From: Paraphoma chrysanthemicola
Lineage: Eukaryota; Ascomycota; Dothideomycetes; Pleosporales; Phaeosphaeriaceae
Reading direction: 5' to 3'
Assembly (NCBI GenBank): GCA_020744225.1
Contig: JAGMWG010000011.1
Span: 310,001-374,000, forward strand
Length of the DNA: 64,000 nucleotides
Shown here: in pieces, positions 20,594-31,420 of the stretch
Position numbering within the stretch: the stretch's first letter is position 1
Layout: every line of letters begins with the position of its first letter
Translations under genes and position numbers: made by a program
Notes under the pieces: model-generated
Seen by the model: the letters and a program-made list of their open reading frames with translations, nothing else
Databases searched by the model: none
Told to the model about the DNA's origin: nothing

Positions 20594-21613
20594 TCAAGTC
20601 TGGGATCCTATAGCGTTCTCCATCACGCCCTGATACGCTTGCGTTGATGCAATCTTGGACATGGACTGATGTACGAATGTCCGAAGCGAAAGAAGTTGCA
20701 TTTGATATTCGTGATCCGATCCACGCAACACCTCCCACATCGTCCGCCTGGAGTGCTGCATCCACTTCTCGATACCGTCGTGGAGGCAGTCCCTAGCGAT
20801 GAACAGAACTTTGCATCGCAAGCCGGATTGGTCATGGACATCTGCATGGCTTCGAAGCCTCTGCTCACAGCCCCCGAACCCAGATGCTCGTAAGGTATCC
20901 TGTCGCGCATGGCCTTGGTCATAATTAGAGGCCGTAAGAGAGTCTGCGTTGTTACCGTACATGGCCCCAGCGGGGTCGAGCGTCCAGCGCTTTCCATGAG
21001 CAGAAGCGCTGAGCCGGAGAAAGTGATGCTTTCCTGGGTCAAGGAGACATCGGTTGCCTCTCCAATCAGCACAGGAGAGTAGGCTGGCTCGTGGCTCTGA
21101 GCGCATGGTAGCGGACATCTCCTCGACCCTGGACAATGGGACGCCTAGGTATGGAGTGAGATACGGCTGGTGACACTGAGTGCATACGTTACCTTCCAGC
21201 ATATGTGCAATAAAGTGCTTCAGATACCCGATAGCATCTTCGCTTCGTCGCATGCACAGTATGGCATGTCTGTCTAGCATGTTCCAGCCTTGGAAGAGCG
21301 AGGCTGGGAACTGGAACAGCACTTGGCCGACACGGCTTGGTGCCTGCGAGACCATGATAGCATCTACTCCTTTAGCAACGCTACCGACGCTATAGGTGAA
21401 TGCACGTTCAGAGAAGGTGTAGAAGATTTCCCGAAGAGTTCTTCCGATACGGTCGATGAGCTTCTGGAGCAGGTCGGCACAATGACTCCTGTGCTTGAGA
21501 ATGTCCTTGTCTCGGCAGTAGGGAGTACAGTAGCATGTAACCGAACACTGCGTGCAAACGATTGTGCTCTTAGCTCCACAAGTCGCGCAGGGGTTTGTCG
21601 CATTTGGGTTCAT
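20594..21613 (-). CDS. MYND-finger protein, family copy E, 323 aa
   Basis: The MYND zinc finger sits at the very N-terminus: Cys 9, 12, 20, 23, 29, 33, His41 and Cys45. A helical module follows (IGRTLREIFYTFSERAF). The second module has RWTLDPAGAMYG, the counterpart of the W-x-D-x-x-x-A-Q-Y motif of the cluster at 27-33 kb. The gene reads as one frame, but a 48-bp stretch at 21145-21192 (GTAACG donor, CCTAG acceptor, phase 1) lies at the position of the intron in the four relatives. Removing it joins HMLEG to VPLSRVEEM as in them. Exons are 21193-21613 and 20594-21144. The start at 21613 is the first ATG; further upstream the frame begins only with GTG. MYND fingers bind proline-rich partners; the role here is unknown. 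Confidence 0.75.
   Translation of the reverse strand: MNPNATNPCATCGAKSTIVCTQCSVTCYCTPYCRDKDILKHRSHCADLLQKLIDRIGRTLREIFYTFSERAFTYSVGSVAKGVDAIMVSQAPSRVGQVLFQFPASLFQGWNMLDRHAILCMRRSEDAIGYLKHFIAHMLEGNVCTQCHQPYLTPYLGVPLSRVEEMSATMRSEPRASLLSCADWRGNRCLLDPGKHHFLRLSASAHGKRWTLDPAGAMYGNNADSLTASNYDQGHARQDTLRASGFGGCEQRLRSHADVHDQSGLRCKVLFIARDCLHDGIEKWMQHSRRTMWEVLRGSDHEYQMQLLSLRTFVHQSMSKIASTQAYQGVMENAIGSQT
21145..21192 (-). other. Hidden 48-bp phase-1 intron in MYND copy E
   Basis: Minus strand: GAAG|GTAACG ... TACCTAG|GCGTC. The length is 3n with no stop, so it is silent in a simple translation. Its position and phase equal those of the introns in copies A-D. Confidence 0.75.
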
Positions 21614-22834
21614 TTCTGCCGAGGTCGCTTTGGGACTTTTTAGGCGGAGTTTCACAGGTCTTCAATGCCATTGCGTGAGTACCAAGGTATACCCTGGAAG
21701 TGTGCACTTCATATTGCAGTGACTTACGAAGTTGTGAGTCTTTCGACAGCAGGCTATGTGAATGTTAGGATGTTCCTTCACAGTATACGTGGTCGCCATT
21801 TGTACCCGGCCTTGGGCGCAGCCAGATATGGTTGGTGACGAGCGGGTGGAGACTCGTGGTGTCGGCGCGATTGGAATTGTGACAATATTCCTCCCGGGGT
21901 GTGGGAAAACGGTTCCTATATCGACAGGTATTCCTCGACTAGACTTTGGATAAGGTTAAGGAGTGACAGTTGTAGGAAGGTTGAAGGAGCGACAATTGAG
22001 TCTCAATTGGTAGGTGGAAGAGAAGAGAAGGAGAGATGTATAAGGCGAAAAATTTATACTGCCGTGGAAGCTGCTACGCTAGGTGGTGAGATGCGGCGAT
22101 CTGAGATTTGGCTAGCTCACCAGGCCGCTGTGAGAGAAGGTACAGCAATTTGTACGCCAAGAGAGTGAGTGACGATACCTTTCCCACGCCCCAAAACAAA
22201 ACCCATCGTAACAGATTACTGGGATCAGATATCGCAGCGGAGCAGCTATATGTGAGAGTGGTCTGCGAATCAGAAAGCATCGGGAGGGTGTTGTGCAAGC
22301 ACCAGCATCACGTCCAAGAAGCCGCTCCCTGCAACGCTTCCGATCGTGGTTCCTACTTCTACTCCCTTGACAGCAAAATTCTGTCTCTGAGATGTAACTC
22401 TTCAATTCGAGCATGTTGCAGGATTTTGCTGCCATACAAGCACGGACGACGACCCACTTGGATGGTGAGGAGCATGACTATTGCGTGGCGTTTCAAACAG
22501 CCGCAGAGTGTTTTGCATCCACCCTTCCGAACGCAAAGCTGTCTTGCGACTCCACTTGAACCCGGAACACCAAATTCCATGTGAATCATCTCCACTTTTG
22601 CGATTCGGCTTGTGGAGTACCGTCCTCGTGGTAGACACAGCATACAACATCTTCGCAGCTGATCGCACACAGCACAACGACCAACCCTCCCTCATCGCAA
22701 TCTCATCCCTGGGGAAAAATCAGATTGCGCGCCGAACTCTTGCTCTTGTACGGTCACTTTTACCTGCATCTCGTTGCATGGCTAGTTCCCTAACCCAGCT
22801 GGTCCACCATATGTTATGGTCGTGACAGCAAATC
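21614..22834. other. Gene-free stretch with a possible MYND remnant
   Basis: The minus strand at about 21725-21840 encodes a short Cys/His-rich piece (GCAQGRVQMATTYTVKEH, then HIACCRKTHNF) that resembles the end of a degraded MYND finger. It cannot be joined in frame to copy E through the visible GTAAGT donor. The rest, including the region before the gene at 22835, shows only short frames. A first exon of that gene may be hidden near 22780. Confidence 0.35.
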
Positions 22835-24406
22835 ATGGGAATTCAAGAGAACTATCGTTTTGCAGCACCGGTGCTGGAACGCCTCGTCGCACGATCGTCG
22901 AATGCGACAAAGCCCATTGAAGTTGGACTCGCTGGGCCGGGACAGTATGGAAAAGGCGGTACCATGGATGGCGAAAGTGCAGGAGAGGATCTGATCCTAC
23001 AGAATAGCATAGTCAGTCTTCGGGCTACAGCGACGCGGTTGCAACTGGCACTAGGTCGATCTTCCACCACCACGGATTCATCTACATCAATCATGGCGAA
23101 TCTGTCGCTAGCCACCTCAGACGCAACGATCCCAGCAGAGTCACCTGGCAGAACTTTGCGGACTACGCTGTCAAAGTCAGAACCCTCGTCGGTCAGCTCC
23201 CAGATACTCGAACTTTCAGCCTCCGACACCCCAAGAACAATCACGATGCAGCAGGTAGCAGACGATATTTCCACTGCATCTGCCCAAAGTCTGCCCACGT
23301 CCATCACACTGGCGAGCGTAGGAGTCGAGACTGGCACTACGACCACTCTCAGCAGTAATCAGGAGCTATCAGCCATATCGGGTGCTCCAGAAGTGACAGC
23401 AGCAGTTTTAAAGGACTCCACATCAACTCCACTTATGGAACCTACAGGGCTTATGCCAGGGAAGAACCAGCCCAAGCCGGCTATGGAAGCCGCAGCAGCC
23501 GCATCCTTCATGATCATCAACGGGCTTGTACCAGTACCTACACCAAAAGCCTCACAGATTGCGTTCACGACCCAGGTTCCCTTCGCGGCGACGAGTTCAG
23601 CTGCACGATCTCAAAGCGTGTTTTCAACTTCGCTGACGCCATCTTCGCGGAACTTTATCGCCTCCATTGTCCCGTCATCTTCCTCCATCTCAACAACTTC
23701 GCAGACACGCTTTGTCACTCTCACATGGGGTCAGCAGGGAAAGGAACAAGCACCCGTCACGCTTGAATCATATCAAACCTCGATCGCTGTGCCAACAACG
23801 CAATCTTCTCGGACTATCTCACGTTCCAGCTCACTGGTCGCTTCGACAGTCACCCTCCCGACGCCTGCGGCATTCTCACTCGCCGCAGCCAACACATTTG
23901 CTCGAGAAGGAGGCAGATTGACACCATTGGCGAGAACACTTTTCATCGTGTTTGGCGTCCTAGGTACTTTCCTTGCACCATATCATAAACATTTCTCTGA
24001 CTTTTACAGGCGCACTTGCCATTCTGATCGCTTTTGGCGTCATCATCATGATGCGATGCAGTCGCAAGCGGAAACCAGCTCGCCTGAACAATCAAGGAGA
24101 TATCAGCGACTACACATTCGACAGTTCTTGGAAGGGGAAGGAACCACAAAGGACAACGCACTTCTCGGCGAATCGGTCTGTGACTTCAATGACGGAGAGT
24201 GAAAAAGCAATCGTCATGCGGGCTGCATCGCCCGATGGTGAGCCAGATGTGAGTATTCTCGAGAGCCATATAGGCCAAAATAAAGGGACGTATGCTGACC
24301 CTCTTATCTCTAGCCCGAGATGACGAACCCAGGATCGAGAATCTCAGATGCCATCAACGCATTCGTCGCAAAGTCAAGACGACTCACGTACAAACTCAGT
24401 CCTTGA
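22835..24406 (+). CDS. Ser/Thr-rich single-pass membrane protein, 486 aa
   Basis: Exons 22835-23963, 24010-24248 and 24314-24406 (introns 46 and 65 bp). About 370 residues rich in Ser/Thr (probably O-glycosylated, outside the cell) lead to one membrane helix (LFIVFGVLG joined by the first intron to ALAILIAFGVIIMM), then a basic stop-transfer CSRKRK and a cytoplasmic tail. The tail ends in RISDAINAFVAKSRRLTYKLSP-like sequence, an ending I have seen in other fungal single-span proteins of this build. The architecture resembles wall-stress or adhesion sensors. No signal peptide is visible at the chosen ATG, so a 5' exon is probably missing from the model. Confidence 0.65.
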
Positions 24407-26262
24407 ATTACATCTGCACTTCTCGAAGAGCCGCGCCAAAGTAGAAGTCACACCAGCATCAATAGTTTGTATATATAGTTCGATATCATAATGTTCGTAT
24501 ATAGCCCGTAGACTAAGTCTTTCCGCATTCTCTGTTGCCATTGCGCCGCATAGCGTTCGACCCAAACATCATCTCCTCAAGCACGTTTGAAACGTCCGTC
24601 CAAGTCGCATGAAACCATCTCATCGCATCGTGGCGTGCATAAAACTCCCAAACATCAACCCATGCAAAACAGATCACCAAAACAAACCTCGTTTCAAATC
24701 TTTCTCGCTTGCAACAAGTCCTTTGCGCACCTTACTCAGCTCCAGAATTCTAGACCATTACTCCCTTCTCGTCCCAAAATACTTGCTCGTAACATACATG
24801 GAAGATTTAAGCAAGCAAGCAAAACTAAGCGTTCTTCGCCTCTCCCCCATCCCCGATCCTTCTTTCCGTCCTCTCGGTCGGCTCGCGTACCCGCCCCCAC
24901 CACAACACCCGTCGCCCCGCGGGCCGTCCCCACCCCATATCCCCGACTAAGTTCTAGACTAAACCAACACCGCTGGCACTTCCCACCCCTTGCTTCCATC
25001 ACACTGCCACATCTGGACACTAAACATACGCACGGCAGGTATTGAATCCCGCACCGCGCGACCACGCCGCAGCCACAGAGACAAGGGGATATGCACGCTA
25101 GGTAGCCAAGACAAAGGTGTCGCGTGTTGGCGTGTGGATGTGTTGCGCGTGGGCCGATGGAGGGTTAGTTCGTGCTTAGTGCTGCGTTCGATGGTTACGG
25201 GATTGGGTAGGTGTTTGGGATGGGGGTGGGCTGATGGGATGAGGAAAGGGTTAGTGGGTTGGTTAGTGGGATGGGTGGATTTAGGTGGTTCAGCCTTGCG
25301 GGTTTATGTTGTAGGGCATGGTCGTGCGTGTAGTTTGGGAGATGATGCAAAGGAAAGGTGGGATGAGCATAGGAAATTGCAGACTGGTTTAAAGAATAAA
25401 TGGATAGGAATAACTAGAAGTCGAAATCGAAGTGTCAATAGTTTCCTTCTTTCTTGGTTACGCTTAATGTCTAGATCTGAACGATTGTGAGGACCTCGAC
25501 ACTTTTGAACCCTACATAATCGTCCTTTGTCCGTCTCCATTTGTGATCTCATATTCCTCGATGTTCGTATACACTCTACAGCCCTCACATTAACTCGTCC
25601 TCTCGTCTCCCAATTCACATCTCGGCCCATAGAAAGTATCTCATGAGCCGATATCACAAGGCTAGGAGACATCGGCTGGCAACGGAAGTAGCTCTCCCCG
25701 TTCTTGAGGAGAAAGCGAAGGAGATGAGACAGCGCGGCTGTCAAAGTCATAATAAACCGACCCTAGCTGGCAGATATGGCGCGGTAGATGTCAGCTCATA
25801 ACGCTGCGACGTGCTGAGCTGCATGATAGAGTGGCTCATATTGACAAGTATCATATTAGTAGAACAGTATGATGTAGATACACGCAGTGAAACAGGAAAA
25901 GTGACGCCCGTTAGCGACTGCACTTTTAGTTCGAACGCTTCACGGGTTTATCTGCGCGGTAGGATTGCTGTTGGATATGGGAGGGCGAAGAGCATGGACA
26001 GTGGTCGTCAACAAGTGCCGGGTAAATGTATGCTGGCTTGGCCGGGCGCATGTCAGAAGCAGAGGAGGTTCGGAATCGTATGATCGGTGTGCGTACTGCA
26101 AGACCGTGGACCTGCGTCGGGATCTGAGAGTGCGGTGGCGAAAGCACGGGTAAGAATGGGTTGGGGGTATCAATTTGAGCCTATGGAAAATGCATCTGCC
26201 TCCACATAGCCTCAGCACGACGCGCAATCACGTGTACTAAATATGCGGAGGCAAGATGTCGT
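24407..26262. other. Largest gene-free stretch (1.86 kb)
   Basis: It lies between the 3' ends of two convergent genes. Frames up to 166 codons occur on both strands but none has a known motif or plausible splice partner. About 24620-25000 is pyrimidine-rich on the plus strand, and 25130-25340 is G-rich with a potential G-quadruplex at 25217-25238. A non-coding transcript is possible, not shown. Confidence 0.45.
25217..25238 (+). other. Potential G-quadruplex motif
   Basis: Four G-runs of at least three with loops of 2, 1 and 5 nt on the plus strand, inside a G-rich tract. Confidence 0.4.
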
Positions 26263-26727
26263 CTAGTTCTTGTACGAGGGCGGCAGCTCCTCTGCCTGGC
26301 CCTGCGCCGCCTGTCGCTCCTGCTTGCGTGCCCGGCGCTCGAGAGCGCGCACGACTGAGCGGGCGAGCTTCTTGCGCTCCTCACGCTCCTTGTTCTTGAT
26401 GAGATCCTCGCGGCCCTTGCCGTTCCAGCACTTCTTGTACTCCTTGCGGAACTTCTGATTGAAGGTCAAGTTGCTGTCTGCCGCCTCCTCGGCCTTGCGC
26501 TTGTTCTCATTCTCCTCGTCGTCGGTGTCATAAAAGTCCGAATCGTCGTTGTCGGCATTGTCGACCAGGCGCGTGGACTCGAGGCTGATGGCGCCCTGGT
26601 TGCGTGACTTGTCCCAGGCTTTGGTGCGCGAGTAGGCGATGCATCCGGTGATGCCCATGACGATCATGAAGGGAAACGACAGGAAGAGCACCATGACGAT
26701 GCCAAAGGCGATGAGGTCTTCGTCCAT
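26263..26727 (-). CDS. Small single-pass membrane protein with C-terminal PPxY, 154 aa
   Basis: One membrane helix at residues 8-32 (IVMVLFLSFPFMIVMGITG) is followed by a basic, then acidic cytosolic part (NADNDDSDFYDTDDEEN) and a long charged helix (ERKKLARSVVRALERRARKQ). The tail reads ELPPSYKN, a PPxY motif of the type that binds WW domains of Nedd4/Rsp5 ubiquitin ligases, so it could be an adaptor or a target in endosomal sorting. The family is not one I can name. Single exon with a clear start after an A/C-rich leader. The gene has no evident link to its neighbours. Confidence 0.7.
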   Translation of the reverse strand: MDEDLIAFGIVMVLFLSFPFMIVMGITGCIAYSRTKAWDKSRNQGAISLESTRLVDNADNDDSDFYDTDDEENENKRKAEEAADSNLTFNQKFRKEYKKCWNGKGREDLIKNKEREERKKLARSVVRALERRARKQERQAAQGQAEELPPSYKN

Positions 26728-27386
26728 GATGGCGATTGATTTGTTGTGATTTGTAGAGAGTGACTGAGTAGTTGGTGAGTGGTAGAAGGAGAAATGGTGG
26801 CTTTAGGGAGACATATACTTGTCTCGAGGTTGTTCGCCACTCGCGTGCCTGCGCCCCGCGACGTCAGGGAGGCGCGATCTGGCTAGCCACGCCACATCAT
26901 GTGACAGCCGTCACTCACAACTTCGCGAACATTCTCTGCAACAGGTCCACCATCGATTGCTACATATCTTGTGATATTCAGAAAATCTACTCCCGCTATC
27001 GATTACAAACATGGGCGCTAATTCCCCACTTCAAGCCGCGTCAGGCAGGCATGTACTATGGTCTGCGACTCAGCGTCAAAGACTGGTGGACCAGGTAACA
27101 AGAAGAAGATGATAGAGATTATTATCACTGCTGGCAACACAGCAGCGCGAAGGTGTTTTGCGGTGATGGTACTACTGAGGACTCTGTCTCGATCTTGGCC
27201 CGTCGATTGATTGCGGTGAGAGTAGATTTGCCTTCACCTTGAGAAAGGCCGACAATTTCAACAATACACGGTGACCTCAAATTGAGGTATAAAATCTTTG
27301 ATTCAAGATCGAGCCTCCTTCCTGAATTTAACCCTCCCGACACCTCGCTCGACAACGCCCGGCAATCCAAGGCGTACAGTAACAGC
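26728..27386. other. Divergent promoter region
   Basis: Between the PPxY protein and MYND copy A. A TATAAAA box at 27288-27294 serves copy A. A short frame at 26772-27098 has no motif. Confidence 0.5.
27288..27294 (+). promoter_or_regulatory. TATA box of MYND copy A
   Basis: TATAAAA, 93-99 bp upstream of the ATG at 27387. Confidence 0.5.
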
Positions 27387-28521
27387 ATGGCTTCCGAACC
27401 CACCCCGAATTGCCATGTCTGCGACAAGCCCACTGCAAACAAGTGCAGTGGCTGCAAGTCTACGGCTCGACCCCACTCTTATTGCAGTCAGGAGTGCCAG
27501 AAGAAGGACTGGCCCAAGCACAAAAAGGCCTGCAGTGATCTGAAGATGGAATACTGGCTCGCGCACGCAGCTGTGATCCTACAAGGCGCCTATCTTATGT
27601 TGCGCCAAAACACATGGGACATGCCAATCCGTGACATCGAAGTACTCGAGGATAAGGTGATCATTCATCGCGGCACCGATAACGACAAGGACTACTTTGT
27701 GGAGTTCCCCAAGCATCTCGTCAAGGAGGATGGAGATGACGTTAGAAACCAAGTCCTATGTACCTGGGTATGCGCAGAATCATTAGCTTGGATGCACGAT
27801 CTGGCCGCTCGCCTTCTCAGCCGTAGGTTTAGCGGATTTGACTTTTTAAATGAGAGGCTTACAGGAACCAGGGCTCGAGGTTAAAGTTGAGGAGCTCAAC
27901 GTGGCTCTCGAGACAGTACCACGTCCAACTATGGTCAGATATGCGAACGGCGTTGAGAGGTCCAATTGGCCGAGGAACACGCATGATGTCCTGCGCGTTA
28001 CCTCATGCAAGACCAAGTCGCAATGGGTGATTGACCTCACATTCGCTCAGTACAACCTTTCCGAGTGCTTTGGGAAGTGGTCAAGATTCATGCTTGCACA
28101 CGTGGAGCGCATCATCGGCATCTATCCCTTTGGCACTCACAAAGCATTAAAGAGTCGCCTCGGCAAGGTGAGGGGCAATGCTAATCTAGACTATGGTCTT
28201 ATTGGAGAGGTCGCTGCGCACATGAACGCCGCCGTCAAGCAATGGGGAATGGGAAGCCGCATCCAGGTCGAGGACATTGTGCTAATGCAACACGAACCCG
28301 CCGCCGCGGTCGCGGGCAACATGATCGCTACGGCAGAGCATGCTATCAGGAGGTTCATCCTCAACAACAACTTCACGAGCCGTCTTCAATCGGAGCGTGA
28401 CTATGAGGCGAAGCATGAGTCCTTTTTGCGACTGGAGCGTGGCTATATCACAGATGATTTCTTGGACAGTCGCAACGTTCTCAAAGGTGGTCCTGTGTTC
28501 AAGAGCGAGGAAACACGCTAG
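27387..28521 (+). CDS. MYND-finger protein, family copy A, 361 aa
   Basis: Exons 27387-27822 and 27872-28521 (49-bp intron, phase 1). The MYND finger has Cys 9, 12, 20, 23, 33, 37, His45 and Cys49. A helical module follows with YLMLRQNTWDMPI, YFVEFPKHLV and the CAESLAWMHDL helix just before the intron. After the intron come LEVKVEELNVALETVPRP, SNWPRNTHDVLR, QWVIDLTFAQYN and YPFGTHKALK, all matched in copy B. No catalytic domain (SET or other) is present. The ATG at 27387 is chosen because the finger begins at once and a TATA box lies 93 bp upstream. The splice acceptor used is the second of two close AGs, the only one that keeps frame. Confidence 0.8.
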
Positions 28522-29042
28522 AGGTATATGGAAGAGGTCTATGGTGGTGGCGAGGTTATTTACTATGATGTTTGAGAGGATCGCATGCGTTTGCGAGCAT
28601 GCCACTCCCCCTCTCAGCTTCATTGCCCTCATACCGTGCCGCTATTAGAGTCTACGATCACTCACAGCTTCCACGGTGCAGCGGACAACACGAAAGAGGT
28701 AGATATTCACAACAAATGGCCTTAGGAAAATGTCAGGGAAAGGCCAAGGAGAGCGTTATATGTTCCTCACAGGTAGCATCTACATCTTCCTCCAATCATG
28801 TGCTCACTATTCTCTCCCGTGCATCTGACGATCACCTTTTTCGATCATTTCATGGCTCTTGCAAATCCCTTTTATCTCTTGACTCGTACGGGTTTCCGTT
28901 TTATTGAAGTCCCCTGACGTGGGGAAAAGAGTGTTCGGTGTGAACTCGCCTTCACCTCCACTAGCACGTGCGCGACATTTATAAGCTCCGACCTTTGCGA
29001 CTGCTCTCCATATCAAACACCACAACTCTCAAGTGCGCCACT
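28522..29042. other. Intergenic, promoter of MYND copy B
   Basis: A TTTATAAG element at 28978-28985 precedes copy B. Otherwise nothing recognised. Confidence 0.5.
28978..28985 (+). promoter_or_regulatory. TATA box of MYND copy B
   Basis: TTTATAAG, 58-65 bp upstream of the ATG at 29043. Confidence 0.5.
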
Positions 29043-30142
29043 ATGACATCCCACGTCAGCGCTGACTGCGCTACATGTGGCGCCGTTGCACCGAAGAAAT
29101 GCGGTGGCTGCAAGACGTCTGCGTACTGCTCCGAGGAATGCCAGCTCAAAGATTGGTCGATGCACAAAGTTGCGTGCAAGGACCTCCAGCTCGACAAGCA
29201 ACTGTCTCGTGTCGCCGAAATTGCTCACCAGGCCTACTTGACCTTCCGCGAAGATACCTGGGACACGCCTATTGTCAAGATCGAGGATACCGAAGACGCG
29301 CTTGTCACCTACGACGGCGATCAGACCCTGAACAAGAACTACTTCGTCGATTTTCCCCATTACCTCATCAAGAACCAACGTGTCAAGATGGCCGTCCTCT
29401 GCATGCTCGTCTGCAACGAGCCACTCGCGTGGATGCACAGGCTCATTGAAGCTCTCGTCAAAGGTCCGTGTCACCTCTCAAAAAACCATCATCATCACTA
29501 AAACTCCTGCCAGACCTGCGCGTACATGTCGACGAGATTGATTTCACGTTACGCTCCATCCCTCGCAAGACTATTGCTGTTCACCCCGACGGCTATCGTC
29601 ATGCCAACTGGCCGACGTATACGCATGCGCTCATCCGCTTCACCTCGATCAAGACTAAGAATCAGTGGGCATTGGACCTCGGAGGAGGTCAGTACGGCAT
29701 CTGCTCGCCGTTCTGGAAGTGGCGCGACTACACAACCTGTTTCGTCGACACCAAGAAGGCGATAAAGGTGACCCCCTTTGGCACCACGAAAGTCAGCTTT
29801 GAGGTTCTTGGAAAGGTCGACGGCAATCCCTCACTAACGTATGGAATGATGGGCGAAGTGGCCGAGGTGATAAATCCCGCGATTACTAAGCTTGAGAAAG
29901 CGGAGTCTTTTGCTGGCTCGAAACTTGTCTCGGAGCAGGACACCAAAGTCTATCAAGAACGAAAGGTAGCGCTGCTCAAGGCTCTGCATGACGTCGTTCG
30001 TCGCTGCGTCAAGACGGGCGACTTCAAGGACAAGATTCGGGCTGCGAAGGCTTTCGAGCGGAGGTTTCCTGGGCGCAGTTCAACAACTGTCACAGAGGCT
30101 TCGAAGACGTTTTATGACAAGTATCCTGCGATCATGGAGTGA
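29043..30142 (+). CDS. MYND-finger protein, family copy B, 349 aa
   Basis: Exons 29043-29463 and 29514-30142 (50-bp intron, phase 1, GTCCGT donor). MYND ligands are Cys 9, 12, 20, 23, 29, 33, His41 and Cys45. The first exon is exactly as long (421 nt) as that of copy E. The helical module has AYLTFREDTWDTPI, YFVDFPHYLI and CNEPLAWMHRLIEAL; the second has VHVDEIDFTLRSIPRKT, ANWPTYTHALIRF, QWALDLGGGQYG and TPFGTTK. Copies A and B are the closest pair by eye and stand in tandem, a likely recent duplication. Two of the four cluster copies keep well-conserved blocks, so the family is under constraint. No enzymatic motif is visible. Confidence 0.8.
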
Positions 30143-30388
30143 GAGACTCAAGACTTTATGGCTGATGGAGAGACAAGTGAACCTTTAGATGGTGCAAGTG
30201 GGCCACAACCACATGGGTCGCAAGGGGCACAGGACAAAAGGTACAGTTGGGAGCAGAAGCTTGAGGATGAATTTACTCAACGAGACCGATTTCTGGTCAG
30301 AACTCTTTGTTCAATCTACATTAACTCACAATTTACACTCCACCGCACTGTTCTCATCTAAATCCACTTCAATGCGACCATCAAGCCC

Positions 30389-31420
30389 TCAATCTACCTC
30401 AGGCTCCACCTTTCCTGACACCCACCAACTCACCCCATTAATCACCTTTTTCACCCTCGTCGGCCTAAGACCCAACACCTCATCTTGAATCCTGCCCAAG
30501 CCCTCAACCACGAAATCCGGATTCCTACGCTCATACCGCTCTGCCTTGAGCCTCCTCTTGGCCAAATGCGTCGCCTGGACATACTCCTCCATCGCGTGCT
30601 TGCCCTTACGCAAGACCTTGTCGCGATGCCTAATATAATCTTTCTCTGGCTTAGACAAGATGGCGGACCACGTCAAGTTCTTGTTCTGCATCGCGATGTC
30701 GACAATGCCATGGAAAGATGCCATGGCATCGGCTTGAACTTCTGCTTCTAGACCCGCAAGATCTTTGAGGTCGCTGATGTCGCGCACGTATTTCTGGAGC
30801 GTGCCGAAGGGCTTGACGAGGAGGATTTTGGCGATGAAGGTATCGCATGCGGAGGACCAGGGCGAGAGGTAGGTGTGGTGGTTGTACTGTGCACCAGAAA
30901 TGTCGAGGGCGTATTGCTCGCCGGTGGTATTCAAGGTGATGCGGATGAGCCAGTGGTCGTTGTCGTTGAGGACGATTGTGGCGTCGGGCCGGAGGATGAC
31001 GGTGCGGCGGGTAGTAGGTCTGGGACGGATGAGGATGTCTTCAAGCTTGACGTCCATGCCTGGATTTTACGCATCAGTCTCACTTCAACCCACTCCAAGT
31101 ATGCAAATTTTGGAATTCATACTTTCGACCATTTGCTCAATAAGCTCTCGCATATGTCCAACATCGTCTCCTCCCATCGTCATCAGCACAGCGACTTTGT
31201 CCTGGTGCTTTGGCGTCATTGGCACGGGGTAGGGCGAGAACCAGCCTTGAAAGCGAAACAGCTTGTTCGGATCTTCTTTGATGGCGATTTGTCTGGGTTC
31301 CAGCTTGATGCTGTAGATATGGTTGTGCCAGGTGACTTCCCGGAAGATGGCGAAGGCGGATTGCAGCGTGAATGCAGCGCGCTGGAGGCGGACTTCCTCG
31401 GTGACCTCTGGGGAGGACAT
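30389..31420 (-). CDS. MYND-family copy C lacking the MYND finger, 322 aa
   Basis: Exons 31123-31420 and 30389-31059 (63-bp intron, phase 1). The protein begins directly with the helical module (SAFAIFREVTWHNHIYSI, then MRELIEQMVES). After the intron it continues with MDVKLEDILIRPRPTTRRTV, HWLIRITLNTTGEQYALDI, SGAQYNHHTYLSPW and KPFGTLQKY. These correspond block by block to copies A and B, but the zinc finger is absent. The sequence before the ATG at 31420 has no Cys-rich frame. The gene is inverted relative to its neighbours, 3' to 3' with copy B and head to head with copy D. It may be a partner or competitor of the finger-bearing copies. Confidence 0.75.

Noticed and set aside
24990..25750. 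Frames of 148-166 codons on both strands in the large gap
   Set aside because: They overlap each other and G-rich or pyrimidine-rich tracts, and show no conserved pattern.
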